Below, one piece after another: positions 1-8,140 of a stretch of DNA of 35,527 bases. Positions within the stretch are counted from its first letter, which is position 1, and every line of letters begins with the position of its first letter. Below the pieces are notes generated by a model. It worked only from the letters and a program-made list of their open reading frames with translations. It was not told the origin of the DNA and searched no databases. A program made the translations under genes and the position numbers. The stretch comes from Paracoccus thiocyanatus (lineage in GTDB: Bacteria; Pseudomonadota; Alphaproteobacteria; Rhodobacterales; Rhodobacteraceae), in contig NZ_FTMK01000029.1 of assembly GCF_900156255.1 (NCBI RefSeq), positions 1 through 35,527 on the forward strand, in the 5' to 3' direction.

Positions 1-469
1 CCAGTTTCGAGGCGATGCCCGAGGAAAGCTGGGTATAGGCCGCCTCCAGCCCCGCCGACAGGCCGAAGCCGTTCGAGGCCAGGTTTTGCAGCGTCACCCA
101 GATGCTGTCGGTCAGCGACATGCGGCCGCCGTAAAGCGCATTGGCCTCGATCGGGTCGACGATCGGCCCGCGCCGCCGGCGCAGCCGCACCAGCAGGGCG
201 CTGAGCAGCCCGCCGGCGGCCGGGATCGCCAGCAGCGGCCAGCCCCGCTCCAGCCCGGCGCCGCTCAGGCCCTGGGCAAAGCCCACCCCGTAAAGCAGCC
301 GGTGCAGCAGCGCCGCAAGGCTGCCCACCGCCGCCACCACCAGCCCAGAAAGCCCACCCGCCGCAATCCCCAGCAGGATAAGCCCGATCTCGTTGCCCCG
401 CGCAAAGGCACGCCGCCGGAAAAGGGTCAGGCGGATGGCAACGGCCGGTCGATAACGTCTCGCGGACAA
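1..469 (-). CDS. ClC-family chloride channel/antiporter, N-terminal part
   Basis: Membrane protein of the ClC family, which moves chloride or other anions. Only about 156 N-terminal residues lie in the window; the rest runs off the left edge. A basic N-terminus is followed by a hydrophobic helix (about residues 31-55), a second one, and then the typical block IEANALYGGRMSLTDS and a following SNGFG...GLEAAYTQ stretch. The glutamate in GLEA sits where canonical ClC proteins have the gating glutamate of GREGP, but the flanking residues differ. The frame is closed by the stop codon of the upstream dehydrogenase, so the first possible start is TTG at 469, 9 nt after that stop, with GAGG just ahead. 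It is probably the last gene of the same transcript or is translationally coupled to it. Family assignment is good; transport mode and ion are unknown. Confidence 0.75.
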   Translation of the reverse strand, partial: MSARRYRPAVAIRLTLFRRRAFARGNEIGLILLGIAAGGLSGLVVAAVGSLAALLHRLLYGVGFAQGLSGAGLERGWPLLAIPAAGGLLSALLVRLRRRRGPIVDPIEANALYGGRMSLTDSIWVTLQNLASNGFGLSAGLEAAYTQLSSGIASKL

Positions 470-478
470 GGTTCGACC

Positions 479-1249
479 TCAGGCCATCCAGTTGCCGCCG
501 TCCACGCCAAGGCATTGGGCGACGATATAGCCGGCCTCGGGCGTGGCAAGAAAGATCGCCATGCCGGTCAGGTCAGAGGCCCGGCCCATGCGGCCGAACG
601 GCACCGATTCACCGACGATCCGCTTCTTTTCGCCCAAGGGGCGGCCTTCGTATCTGGCGAAGAAGGCATCGACCCCGTCCCAATGCTCGCCATCCACGAC
701 GCCGGGGGCGATGGCGTTGACGTTGATGCCATGCGCAATGAGGTTCAGCCCGGCGCTTTGCGTCATCGAGATCACCGCCGCCTTGGTCGCGCAATAGACC
801 GAGACGAGGGCCTCGCCGCGCCGGCCGGCCTGGCTGGCCATGTTGATGATCTTGCCGCCCTGTCCGCGCGCGATCATGTGGCGCGCAGCCGCCTGCATGC
901 AGAAGAAGGTGCCCGAGGCGTTGACGGCAAAGACCCGGTCGTAATCGGCGCGGGTGACTTCGGTGATCGGGGCGGCGGTGAACAGGGCGGCGTTGTTGAC
1001 CAGGATGTCCAGATGGCCAAGCTTTTCGATGGCCTCGGCAAAGCCTATGTCGATGCTGTCCTGCGAGGTTACGTCCATCTGCACGGCTATGGCGTGCTTG
1101 CCCAGTTCGGCCGCGGCGGCGCGGGCGGCATCGGCATTGATGTCGGCCAGCGCGACGCGGGCGCCTTCGGCGATATAGGCGCGGGCGAATTCCAGCCCGA
1201 TGCCGCGCGCCGATCCGGTGATGATGGCGGTCTTGCCTTGCAGTCTCAT
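479..1249 (-). CDS. smoS: SDR-family sorbitol/polyol dehydrogenase
   Basis: Short-chain dehydrogenase of 256 residues, probably oxidising a polyol such as sorbitol or galactitol to the ketose with NAD+ in the cytosol. Seen in the sequence: the Rossmann motif TGSARGIG (11-18), Asp36 at the end of beta2 favouring NAD over NADP, NNAA (85-88), and the catalytic tetrad Asn110, Ser139, Tyr152, Lys156 (YCATK). From memory it follows the Rhodobacter sphaeroides SmoS sorbitol dehydrogenase closely along its whole length, including PGVVDGEHWDGVDA and a C-terminus GGNWMA. The start at 1249 gives the family N-terminus MRLQGKT; an upstream in-frame ATG would add 15 unrelated residues. It follows the ABC ATPase after about 135 nt. 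The real substrate may differ, because a sulfatase is encoded in the same cluster. Confidence 0.85.
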   Translation of the reverse strand: MRLQGKTAIITGSARGIGLEFARAYIAEGARVALADINADAARAAAAELGKHAIAVQMDVTSQDSIDIGFAEAIEKLGHLDILVNNAALFTAAPITEVTRADYDRVFAVNASGTFFCMQAAARHMIARGQGGKIINMASQAGRRGEALVSVYCATKAAVISMTQSAGLNLIAHGINVNAIAPGVVDGEHWDGVDAFFARYEGRPLGEKKRIVGESVPFGRMGRASDLTGMAIFLATPEAGYIVAQCLGVDGGNWMA

Positions 1250-1384
1250 GTCAGGTTCTTTCCCGGTTCGAGATGCGGCGGACCCGTCTTGCAAAGGCAG
1301 GGCCGGGGCCGCGCATGTAATGGCGTTCAGGCCGGTATCCGCCGGCCAGAATGTGCAGCAATCGGCGCAAGCGGGCCGGCAGGG

Positions 1385-2401
1385 TCATTGCGCCAGCAGG
1401 TCGGGCGCGGCAATGCGCGCGCCGTCGCGGAACAGGTGCAGCTTGCCGGGCAGCGCCGTGACCCGGACCGAGCCGTCGGCGGCCTGCGCCAGGTCGCGGC
1501 CGCAGCGCACGATCATCAGCCCGTGGTCGGTGGCGACATGGGCCAGGCTGTCGCTGCCCAATTGTTCGACCAGGGTGATGCGGCCCGGCCAGCCGGAACC
1601 GTCGGCGGACAGCCGCAGGTCCTCGGGGCGGATGCCCAGCGTATCGCCGCCAAGCCCGCGCGCCACGGCGTCGCTGACGAAATTCATCCGCGGCGCGCCG
1701 ATGAATCCCGCGACGAACGGCGTCTGCGGCGTGTCATATAGTTCCAGAGGAGAGCCGACCTGCTCGATCCGGCCCTTGTTCAGCACCACGATGCGGTCGG
1801 CCATGGTCATCGCCTCGACCTGGTCGTGGGTCACGTAGATCATCGTCGCGCCCAGGCGCTTGTGCAGCTCCATCAACTCGACCCGCATCTGGCCGCGCAA
1901 GGCGGCGTCGAGATTCGACAGCGGCTCGTCGAACAGGAAGACCTTGGGATGGCGCACGATGGCGCGGCCGATGGCGACGCGCTGGCGCTGGCCACCGGAA
2001 AGCTGCTTGGGCTTGCGATCCAGCAGCGGCGTCAGTTGCAGGATCTCGGCCGCCTCCGCCACGCGGGCGTCGATCTGCGCCGGCTCCGCCTTGGCCAGCC
2101 GCAGCGAGAAGCTGATATTGTCGCGCACGGTCATGTGCGGGTAAAGCGCATAGCTTTGGAACACCATGGCGATGCCCCGTTCCGAGGGCACCTTGCCGCT
2201 GACGTCCAGCCCGTCGATCTGCATCCGCCCCGAACTGGGCTGATCAAGCCCCGCGATCATCCGCAAGAGCGTGGACTTGCCGCAGCCCGACGGGCCGACC
2301 AGCACCGTGAACGAACCCGAGGGCACGGTCAGGTCCAGTTCCGGGATCACCTCGACGGCACCGAAAACCTTTCTGAGCTTGCTGATCCTGACTTCTGCCA
2401 T
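1385..2401 (-). CDS. Sugar ABC transporter ATP-binding protein (MalK/UgpC/SmoK type)
   Basis: ATPase subunit of a carbohydrate importer of the CUT1 class, 338 residues. Walker A GPSGCGKST is at 36-44, the Q-loop glutamine at 81, the signature LSGGQ at 132-136, Walker B FLFDEP ending near 158 and the H-loop histidine at 190 (THDQVEAMT). Residues from about 235 form the MalK-type regulatory domain with the usual GFIGAPRMNF and GIRPEDL stretches. All catalytic residues are present. It begins 13 nt downstream of the sulfatase gene on the same strand, so the two are surely co-transcribed. It would power the two permeases encoded at 5344-7046. Polyol transporters of Rhodobacter (SmoK) belong to the same group, but the gene order here is different. 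Confidence 0.9.
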   Translation of the reverse strand: MAEVRISKLRKVFGAVEVIPELDLTVPSGSFTVLVGPSGCGKSTLLRMIAGLDQPSSGRMQIDGLDVSGKVPSERGIAMVFQSYALYPHMTVRDNISFSLRLAKAEPAQIDARVAEAAEILQLTPLLDRKPKQLSGGQRQRVAIGRAIVRHPKVFLFDEPLSNLDAALRGQMRVELMELHKRLGATMIYVTHDQVEAMTMADRIVVLNKGRIEQVGSPLELYDTPQTPFVAGFIGAPRMNFVSDAVARGLGGDTLGIRPEDLRLSADGSGWPGRITLVEQLGSDSLAHVATDHGLMIVRCGRDLAQAADGSVRVTALPGKLHLFRDGARIAAPDLLAQ

Positions 2402-2414
2402 GACCGTTTTCCTT

Positions 2415-3878
2415 TCAGTAATCGGAGATGCGTTGCGGGCCGGCGCCCGAGACCAGCATCATCGCCGAGAAGTGTTTCAACAGCAGGTCGGACTTCAGCG
2501 CAGCATGGTCGGCGCTGTCCCACAGGTCATGCAACTCGTCCGGGTCAGAGCCCAGATCGAACAGTTCTCCCTGCGCGGCATCGTGATAGACGCAGATCTT
2601 GTAGCGGCCGTCGAAATACATCGAGCCGCGCGAGCCCACGCTGCCTGGAAAGCGCAGCGCGTCCATGTATTCGCATAGCACGTGATCCTTGTGACGCCCC
2701 GGATCGGCCGCGCCGGTCAGCAAGGGCATCAGCGACTTGCCCTGGTCCTGCACCGGCTTTTCCAGCCCCGCCGCCTCGCAGATCGTGGCGGGAATGTCCA
2801 CCAATTCGACCAGCGCGTCCGAAACCAGTCCTTCGCACACCCGACCGGGCATCGAGGCGATCATCGGCACATGCACCAGCCCTTCGTAGAAGCGGCAGCC
2901 CTTGTAGAGCAGCCCGTGATCGCCCAGCATCTCGCCGTGGTCGCTCATGAACAGGACCAGCGTGTCGCGGCGCTGTCCGGTCCTGTCCAGCCGCGCCACC
3001 AGCTTGCCCACCATGTCGTCGATCTGCGCAATCATCGCCATGTAGGCCGCGCGAATGCGCCGGATGTCATAGCTGTCTGGCGGGGTGTCGTGGCTGTAGT
3101 CGCCCCGTTGCGATGCATCGGGAACCAGGTTCGGATCGACCGGCTTGCGGGTCTGCTGATCCACGCCCGCCAGCTTGCGATGATGCGCCAGATCCGAGGG
3201 CGCAAAGACCGGCGCCGGCATTTGCGCCGGGTCGAAACGCTCGAACCAGGTTTGCGGCGGATCGAAGGGCGGGTGCGGATCATAGACGTTGATCGACAGC
3301 AGCCACGGCCGGGCGTCGCCGGCGCGGTCGATGAAATCCAGCGCCCGTTCCGTCGCCCAGGCGGTCTGGCTGTGTTCGGCGGGCACCGGATGCGTCACGA
3401 TATCGTCGGCCGGCGCATAAGCCTGGGCGGCATCGACGCCCCTGGCCCTGAGCCAGTCGTGATAGTCGTGCCCCTCGGGCCAGTCCGGGTCGGGATGCTG
3501 CGACCAGTAGAATTCCTCGTAGCCGTCGGCCGCGGGGCGCTGTTCGACCCGGCCCTGCGCCGAGGACAGGTGCAGCTTGCCGATCAGCCCGGTGCGATAG
3601 CCGGCCTGGCGGAACACTTCGGGCACCAGGACCAGATGGTCGGGAAAGCCGGTATTGCCGTTACGCTGCACCTGATGCGCGATCGGATACATGCCCGTCA
3701 GGAACGAGGCGCGGCTGGGGGTGCAGATCGGGCTTTGGCAATAGGCGCGGCTAAAGGCGGTGCCCTGTTCGGCCAGCGCATCCAGATGCGGGGTCTGCGC
3801 GGCGGGAAAACCCAGACGGCGGATGGTGTCCCAGCGTTGCTGATCGGTGCAGATCCAAAGGATGTTGGGGCGGGTCAT
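2415..3878 (-). CDS. Type I (formylglycine) sulfatase
   Basis: Alkaline-phosphatase-superfamily sulfatase, 487 residues, hydrolysing a sulfate ester. The modification site is CTPSR (Cys52-Arg56); this cysteine must be converted to formylglycine by a separate enzyme not found in the window. Other expected active-site residues are visible: Asp12 (CTDQQ), Lys101 and His103 (GKLHL), His202 (YDPHPP), Asp313-His314 (SDHG) and Lys326. The protein starts directly with MTRPNILWICTDQQ and shows no signal peptide, so it should work in the cytosol. The start at 3878 has AAGGAAGG ahead of it. It sits between the binding-protein and ATPase genes of a sugar importer, which suggests that the imported compound is a sulfated sugar, polyol or similar ester. 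Choline-sulfatase is less likely given the sugar-type importer. A phosphonate monoester hydrolase of the same superfamily cannot be fully excluded. Confidence 0.85.
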   Translation of the reverse strand: MTRPNILWICTDQQRWDTIRRLGFPAAQTPHLDALAEQGTAFSRAYCQSPICTPSRASFLTGMYPIAHQVQRNGNTGFPDHLVLVPEVFRQAGYRTGLIGKLHLSSAQGRVEQRPAADGYEEFYWSQHPDPDWPEGHDYHDWLRARGVDAAQAYAPADDIVTHPVPAEHSQTAWATERALDFIDRAGDARPWLLSINVYDPHPPFDPPQTWFERFDPAQMPAPVFAPSDLAHHRKLAGVDQQTRKPVDPNLVPDASQRGDYSHDTPPDSYDIRRIRAAYMAMIAQIDDMVGKLVARLDRTGQRRDTLVLFMSDHGEMLGDHGLLYKGCRFYEGLVHVPMIASMPGRVCEGLVSDALVELVDIPATICEAAGLEKPVQDQGKSLMPLLTGAADPGRHKDHVLCEYMDALRFPGSVGSRGSMYFDGRYKICVYHDAAQGELFDLGSDPDELHDLWDSADHAALKSDLLLKHFSAMMLVSGAGPQRISDY

Positions 3879-3984
3879 GGTTGCAGCCTTCCTTGCCGCT
3901 CCGCGACCTGCGGGGCAGCCTTCAAGAAACAGGTCGGTTTGGGGGCGGCGGGCGATGCGCTGGGGCACCGCCAGCCGGGGATCG

Positions 3985-5310
3985 TCAGTCGATATAGCCC
4001 GTGCGGCGGAACATCCGCTCGGTATCGGCCTGGGCCGCATCCAGCGCGTCTTGCGCCGAGCGGCGGCCGGTCACGACCTCTTGCAGCGCCAGGCCGACGC
4101 GGTCGCCCACGGCGCGGAACTCGGGGATCGGCAGCCGATAGAGCGGGTCACCATCGGCCAGCGCCTGGGCATAGGCCCTGGTGAACTCGCCATAGCCGAA
4201 ATCGTAGCCGTGCTTTTCGGTGAATGCCGGATCATTCCAGACCGACTGGCGCGTCACCGCCAGGAACGAGCTGTTCAGCGTGACATCGGTGACGGTTTCC
4301 TTCGACGTGGCCCACAGCACGAAAGCCTGCGCGGCCTCGGCATTCTTCGAGCTTGCGCCCACCGCCCAGCCCTGGGCGTTGAAGGGTGCAAATCGCCCCG
4401 CCGGCCCGCCGGGGGGCGGCGCAAAGCCCAATTCGCCCTGCACCTTGGACAGTTCGGGGTCCAGGATGCGGCCCGCCAGCGGCGCGCCTTCGATCGCCAT
4501 GGCGATATTGCCTTGCTGCATCGCCACCACGACCTCGTCATAGCCCGCCGAAACGGAACCGGGGATGCTGTAATCGTTCAGCAATTCGGCATAGATCTCG
4601 GTCGCGCGGACGGCTTCGGGCGAATTCAGGGTGGGGGTCATGTCCTGGGGATAGTCCTTGACCCAATGCCCGCCCTGGGCCAGCATGATCTGCGTCCAAT
4701 ACCAGACGTTTTCCGATGTATTGGGCTTGCCGCGCAGCGCCGTGCAGGGCGCGACGCCCTTTTCCTTCAGCGCCTTGCAGATCGAGAGCATGTCCTCGAA
4801 GGTCTCGGGCGCCTTGTCGAAGCCCGCCTCGGCCAGGACCGGACCGCGCCAATAGTTCAATTGGGTGGCGGCGAAATAGGGCACGCCCATCTGCTTGCCG
4901 TCATATTTGAAGGCTTCCAGCGTCGTCGGGATGAAATCGGCGCCGTCGAAGCCTTCCATTGCTGCGATGGCATCGTCGAAAGGCGCAAGCCGGCCCGCCG
5001 CCGCATAGCGCGGCACGTCCGAGGCTTCCAGGAAGAACACGTCATAGGCGGGCGAGCCGGTCGAAAGTTCGACCCCGATCTTTTGCACCGCCTGCCCAAA
5101 GGCATAAAGATCGAACTGGACATCCGCGCCGGTCTCTTCCTCGAAGGCGGCGACGCGCTTCTCGATCTCGGCGTCCCAGGGCTGCTGGGTGCTGAGGACG
5201 CGCAGCGTCACGCCCTCATAAGGCTTGTCCTGTGCCAGCGCGGTGGTGGCGGCAAGGCCGGCCAGCACGCCCACGGCGGCAAGCAGTCTTGCAGTGGTCG
5301 GAATGCGCAT
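3985..5310 (-). CDS. Sugar ABC transporter substrate-binding protein
   Basis: Periplasmic binding protein of the extracellular solute-binding family 1, 441 residues. A clear signal peptide ends at ALA (about residue 26) before QDKPYEG. The mature part begins with a beta-strand (TLRVLSTQQPWDAEIEKR) and has the family's usual blocks: a YDVFFLEASDVPRYAAAG stretch near residue 90 and QQGNIAMAIEGAP near residue 270. It delivers the ligand to the permeases encoded immediately upstream (33 nt gap). The ligand cannot be read from the sequence. The downstream sulfatase and polyol dehydrogenase point to a sulfated carbohydrate or polyol. The 106 nt between its stop and the sulfatase holds no other gene. 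Confidence 0.9.
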   Translation of the reverse strand: MRIPTTARLLAAVGVLAGLAATTALAQDKPYEGVTLRVLSTQQPWDAEIEKRVAAFEEETGADVQFDLYAFGQAVQKIGVELSTGSPAYDVFFLEASDVPRYAAAGRLAPFDDAIAAMEGFDGADFIPTTLEAFKYDGKQMGVPYFAATQLNYWRGPVLAEAGFDKAPETFEDMLSICKALKEKGVAPCTALRGKPNTSENVWYWTQIMLAQGGHWVKDYPQDMTPTLNSPEAVRATEIYAELLNDYSIPGSVSAGYDEVVVAMQQGNIAMAIEGAPLAGRILDPELSKVQGELGFAPPPGGPAGRFAPFNAQGWAVGASSKNAEAAQAFVLWATSKETVTDVTLNSSFLAVTRQSVWNDPAFTEKHGYDFGYGEFTRAYAQALADGDPLYRLPIPEFRAVGDRVGLALQEVVTGRRSAQDALDAAQADTERMFRRTGYID

Positions 5311-5343
5311 CTCGTTTCCTCCTGTTCGATGCGATGGCGGCGC

Positions 5344-6162
5344 TTATCCCTTCACCCCGCCGGCGGCGGTCTGGATGAAGTATTTGCGGATGGCGACGGC
5401 GAAGACGGCGACGGGCAGCAAGATGATGATGCCGGCGGCGGCGATCTTGCCCCATTCGGTGCCCTGATAGGCCATGTAGTTCAGGATCGCGACGGCGGCG
5501 GTCTTGGCCTCGACCTGGGTCAGGGTCAGCGCGAACAGGAATTCGTTCCACGAGAAGATGAAGACCAGGATCGCGGCCGAAACGATGCCCGGCGCCGCCA
5601 TGGGCAGCGATACCCGCAGAAAGGTCTGCCAGCGCGTCGCGCCGTCGACGACGGCCGCCTCTTCGATCTCAAGCGGGATGGCGTCGAAAAAGGCGATCAG
5701 GATCCAGATCGCCAGCGGCGCGGTGAAGACCGTGTTGATGACGATCAGCCCGGTCCGCGTATCCATCAGCCCGATCTGGTTAAAGGCCACGAAATAGGGG
5801 ATCACGAAGATCATCCCCGGCGCGGCCCGCACCAGCAGCACCCAGGACAGAAGCCCCGCCTTGGCGACCGAGCGCAAGCGCGACAGCCCATAGGCCGCAG
5901 GCAGCGCCAGCAGCATCGAGGCCAAGACCGTTCCCGCCGAGACCAGGATCGAGTTCAGGAACGACCGCAGGAAGGTCTTGTCCGACAGCACCTGGCGATA
6001 ATTTTCCAGCGTCACGTCGCCGACCAGCACCGGCGGCTTGGCGAAGATGCCAAGCGGGCCCTTGAACGACGATGACAGCATCCACAGGATCGGCGCCAGC
6101 AGGAAGGCGATGAACAGCGCCGCCACGCCGTAGCAGAACAGCTTTTCGCGGGTGCGCAGCAT
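5344..6162 (-). CDS. Sugar ABC transporter permease (MalG-like)
   Basis: Inner-membrane permease of 272 residues with about six hydrophobic helices. The EAA loop that contacts the ATPase is at about 166-188 (IEEAAVVDGATRWQTFLRVS). The C-terminus KYFIQTAAGGVKG is typical of the MalG-like partner in CUT1 importers. Its ATG at 6162 overlaps the stop codon of the previous permease by one base (TGATG), which indicates translational coupling. A longer frame extends upstream but only reads through the other permease in the wrong frame. With the 6162-7046 product it should form the heterodimeric channel. Confidence 0.9.
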   Translation of the reverse strand: MLRTREKLFCYGVAALFIAFLLAPILWMLSSSFKGPLGIFAKPPVLVGDVTLENYRQVLSDKTFLRSFLNSILVSAGTVLASMLLALPAAYGLSRLRSVAKAGLLSWVLLVRAAPGMIFVIPYFVAFNQIGLMDTRTGLIVINTVFTAPLAIWILIAFFDAIPLEIEEAAVVDGATRWQTFLRVSLPMAAPGIVSAAILVFIFSWNEFLFALTLTQVEAKTAAVAILNYMAYQGTEWGKIAAAGIIILLPVAVFAVAIRKYFIQTAAGGVKG

Positions 6163-7046
6163 CACCTTGCCTCCTTCGCTTCGCGCCGGGCGATGCCGAC
6201 CAGGAACGGCGCGCAAAGCGCCATCATCACGATGAAGAAGCTGACGATGATGGTCGCCGCATAATCCACGCGCAGGTATTCGAAGCCGTTGACATAGGCC
6301 AGGTAGTTGACCGGCTCGGTCGATCCGGCAGGCCCGCCGCCGGTCAGCACGAAGATGATCGGAAAGATCGCCAGCGCCTCCAGGATGCGAAACACCGTCA
6401 CGGTGATGATCGCCGGGCGCAGCTCGGGCAGCGAGATGTGCCAATGCGACTGGAACCAGCTTGCCCCGTCGATGCGCGCGGCTTCGTATTGGTCGTCGCC
6501 GACGGATTCCAGCGACGACAGGAACAGCAGCGCCACAAAAGGCGTGCCCGTCCAGACCGAGGCGACGATGACGACCGCCAGCGCACTGGACGGCATGCTG
6601 AGCAGGTCCAGCGACATGTCGGCGCCAAAGACGCCGCCCAGCCAGGCCAGTCCGCCGGCGCCGGGCACGATGAACAGCTTCCAGATCAGGCCGCTGACGG
6701 CAGGCGGGATCACCGCGGGCAGCAGGAAGGCCATGCGCATCCAGCGCGTGCCCGCCAGCTTTTCCTTAAGCACCATGGCCAGAAGCAGCCCGATGGCGAT
6801 CTGGGCCGCGACCGGGATGAAGATCAGTTCGGCCGTCACCACGGCCGAGTTCCAGAACCGGCTGTCGGCCATCAACTCGGCATAGTTTTCTAGCCCGACG
6901 AACATCGGCGGGCCGGGCATCGTCAGGTTGATATAAAGCAGGCTGATGCCGAAGGTCGCAAGGATCGGCGTGACCGTGATTGCCCCAAGCGTCAGAAACG
7001 TCGGCAAAATGAACGACCACAGCCCTTTGTTAGAGCTGACGGACAT
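6162..7046 (-). CDS. Sugar ABC transporter permease (MalF-like)
   Basis: Inner-membrane permease of 294 residues, first gene of the minus-strand transport operon. The hydrophobic segment starting near residue 9 (LWSFILPTFLTLGAI) is the usual first helix, FVGLENYAELMAD is the periplasmic loop before the core, and the EAA motif is at about 187-209 (YEAARIDGASWFQSHWHIS). The start at 7046 is preceded by a strong GAGGGAGGAAG ribosome site; an in-frame ATG 14 codons upstream lacks one. The divergent LysR-type gene begins about 110 nt away, so the operon promoter must lie in that gap. Confidence 0.9.
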   Translation of the reverse strand: MSVSSNKGLWSFILPTFLTLGAITVTPILATFGISLLYINLTMPGPPMFVGLENYAELMADSRFWNSAVVTAELIFIPVAAQIAIGLLLAMVLKEKLAGTRWMRMAFLLPAVIPPAVSGLIWKLFIVPGAGGLAWLGGVFGADMSLDLLSMPSSALAVVIVASVWTGTPFVALLFLSSLESVGDDQYEAARIDGASWFQSHWHISLPELRPAIITVTVFRILEALAIFPIIFVLTGGGPAGSTEPVNYLAYVNGFEYLRVDYAATIIVSFFIVMMALCAPFLVGIARREAKEAR

Positions 7047-7155
7047 GCGGCTTCCTCCCTCGGCGTATTTCCTGCGACGAAAAGCCACAGCAGGGGTGTT
7101 TATGCAAATGCCAAAACTGGATACGGTATCAGGAAATTGAATGATCGGATGATTG
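7047..7155. promoter_or_regulatory. Divergent promoter region with inverted repeat GATAC-G-GTATC
   Basis: This 109-nt gap separates the LysR-type gene from the transport/sulfatase operon and must hold both promoters. It contains an 11-bp inverted repeat at 7120-7130, GATACGGTATC, with 5-bp arms around one base. LysR-type regulators usually bind such dyads beside their own gene, so this is a candidate operator. No clear -35/-10 pair was identified. Confidence 0.4.
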
Positions 7156-8055
7156 ATGGACGATTACCTGCGCTTCCTTGCCGTGGCCGAACACCGCAAC
7201 ATCTCGCGCGCGGCCGAGGCGCTGAACATCTCGCAACCGGCGCTGTCGCGCACGATCCGGTTGCTTGAGGACCGCTATGGCACCCCCCTGTTCGAGCGCA
7301 CGCCGCAGGGGGCCGAACTGTCGGATGCCGGCAAGACGCTATACATCTATGCCAGCCGGGCGGTGCGCGCCCTGAACAACGCGCGCGAGGACATCGACCA
7401 CAGCCTGCACCAGACCCGGTTAATCCTGCCGATTTGTTCTGGCGATAGCTGGGGTTACGGCATTCTGCCGCATGTCATCGAAAGCTATCGCCGCGACAAT
7501 CCCGAGGTCTCGATCCATCTCGACGTGATCGAACATGACGCGCGGATGCGGGGGTTGGAAACCCGGCGCCACGACGTGGCCTTCGGTGTGATCTCGCCGG
7601 AATACCTGAAGGGCGGCGCCTACGGTTTCGAGCCGATCATCTGCGCGAAATACGACATTTACTGCGACGCCTCGCATCCGCTTTTGCGCCAGGACCGCAT
7701 CACCGAAGCCGACCTTCTTGCGGAAAGCTGGATCAATCACAAATTCGAATACGACTACGATCCCTCTTCGGCGCTGCGCTCAAGGCGGCGCTACGTGCTG
7801 CGCACCAACGCGCTGGTGCCCGCCATCGAGGCGCTGCGCGGGTCGCGCCTGCTGATCTCGACCGCCAAGACGCTGGGGGCGTTATTCGCCCGGTCCGGCA
7901 TCGTGCGCCTGACCGAGGACGACGAAAGCCCGGATTTCGTCTCGGGCGTGATCAGCCAGCAAGCCGCACCGCTGCGCCCGCATACCCGACGCTTTATCGC
8001 CGCGGTCAGGGCTTACTGCCAAGCGCAGGGATTTCAACCCCGTGACCGGCCGTGA
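7156..8055 (+). CDS. LysR-family transcriptional regulator
   Basis: DNA-binding regulator of 299 residues. The N-terminal winged helix-turn-helix is typical of LysR proteins: FLAVAEHRNISRAAEALN, then SQPALSRTIRLLEDRYG and LFERT (about residues 7-50). A linker helix and an effector-binding domain of about 200 residues follow. The gene is divergent from the ABC-transporter/sulfatase operon and probably controls it in response to the substrate or a product. ATG at 7156 was chosen; a TTG immediately before it could add one residue. The gene ends close to a convergent betaine-transport gene. Confidence 0.88.
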   Translation: MDDYLRFLAVAEHRNISRAAEALNISQPALSRTIRLLEDRYGTPLFERTPQGAELSDAGKTLYIYASRAVRALNNAREDIDHSLHQTRLILPICSGDSWGYGILPHVIESYRRDNPEVSIHLDVIEHDARMRGLETRRHDVAFGVISPEYLKGGAYGFEPIICAKYDIYCDASHPLLRQDRITEADLLAESWINHKFEYDYDPSSALRSRRRYVLRTNALVPAIEALRGSRLLISTAKTLGALFARSGIVRLTEDDESPDFVSGVISQQAAPLRPHTRRFIAAVRAYCQAQGFQPRDRP

Positions 8056-8105
8056 CGGCCTTTGGTCCCACGGCCGGCGGGCACAGGTCAAGGCTTTCTC
8101 GCCTG

Positions 8106-8131
8106 CGATGCGCCCGGTCCAGGGCGCATCG
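8106..8131. terminator. Hairpin between convergent genes
   Basis: A perfect 10-bp stem, CGATGCGCCC at 8106-8115 and GGGCGCATCG at 8122-8131, with a 6-nt loop. It lies between the ends of the LysR-type gene and proX, which face each other. No T-run follows on either strand, so it may slow polymerase or protect 3' ends rather than act as a classical intrinsic terminator. Confidence 0.5.
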
Positions 8132-8140
8132 CGATGCGGG

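Noticed and set aside
86..1741. A 551-codon plus-strand frame across the ClC gene, the dehydrogenase and the ATPase
   Set aside because: It runs opposite three genes with clear motifs, and its translation is rich in Arg, Gly, His and Gln without domains.
3847..6075. A 742-codon plus-strand frame opposite the binding protein and permease genes
   Set aside because: Same reason: a shadow of real minus-strand genes, with no family resemblance.
479..7046. Direct identification of the operon as the Rhodobacter smo sorbitol/mannitol operon
   Set aside because: The dehydrogenase and ATPase fit, but the gene order differs, a sulfatase is inserted and no mannitol dehydrogenase follows, so the substrate is left open.
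8106..8131. Calling the convergent hairpin a classical Rho-independent terminator
   Set aside because: The stem is perfect, but no T-run follows on either strand.
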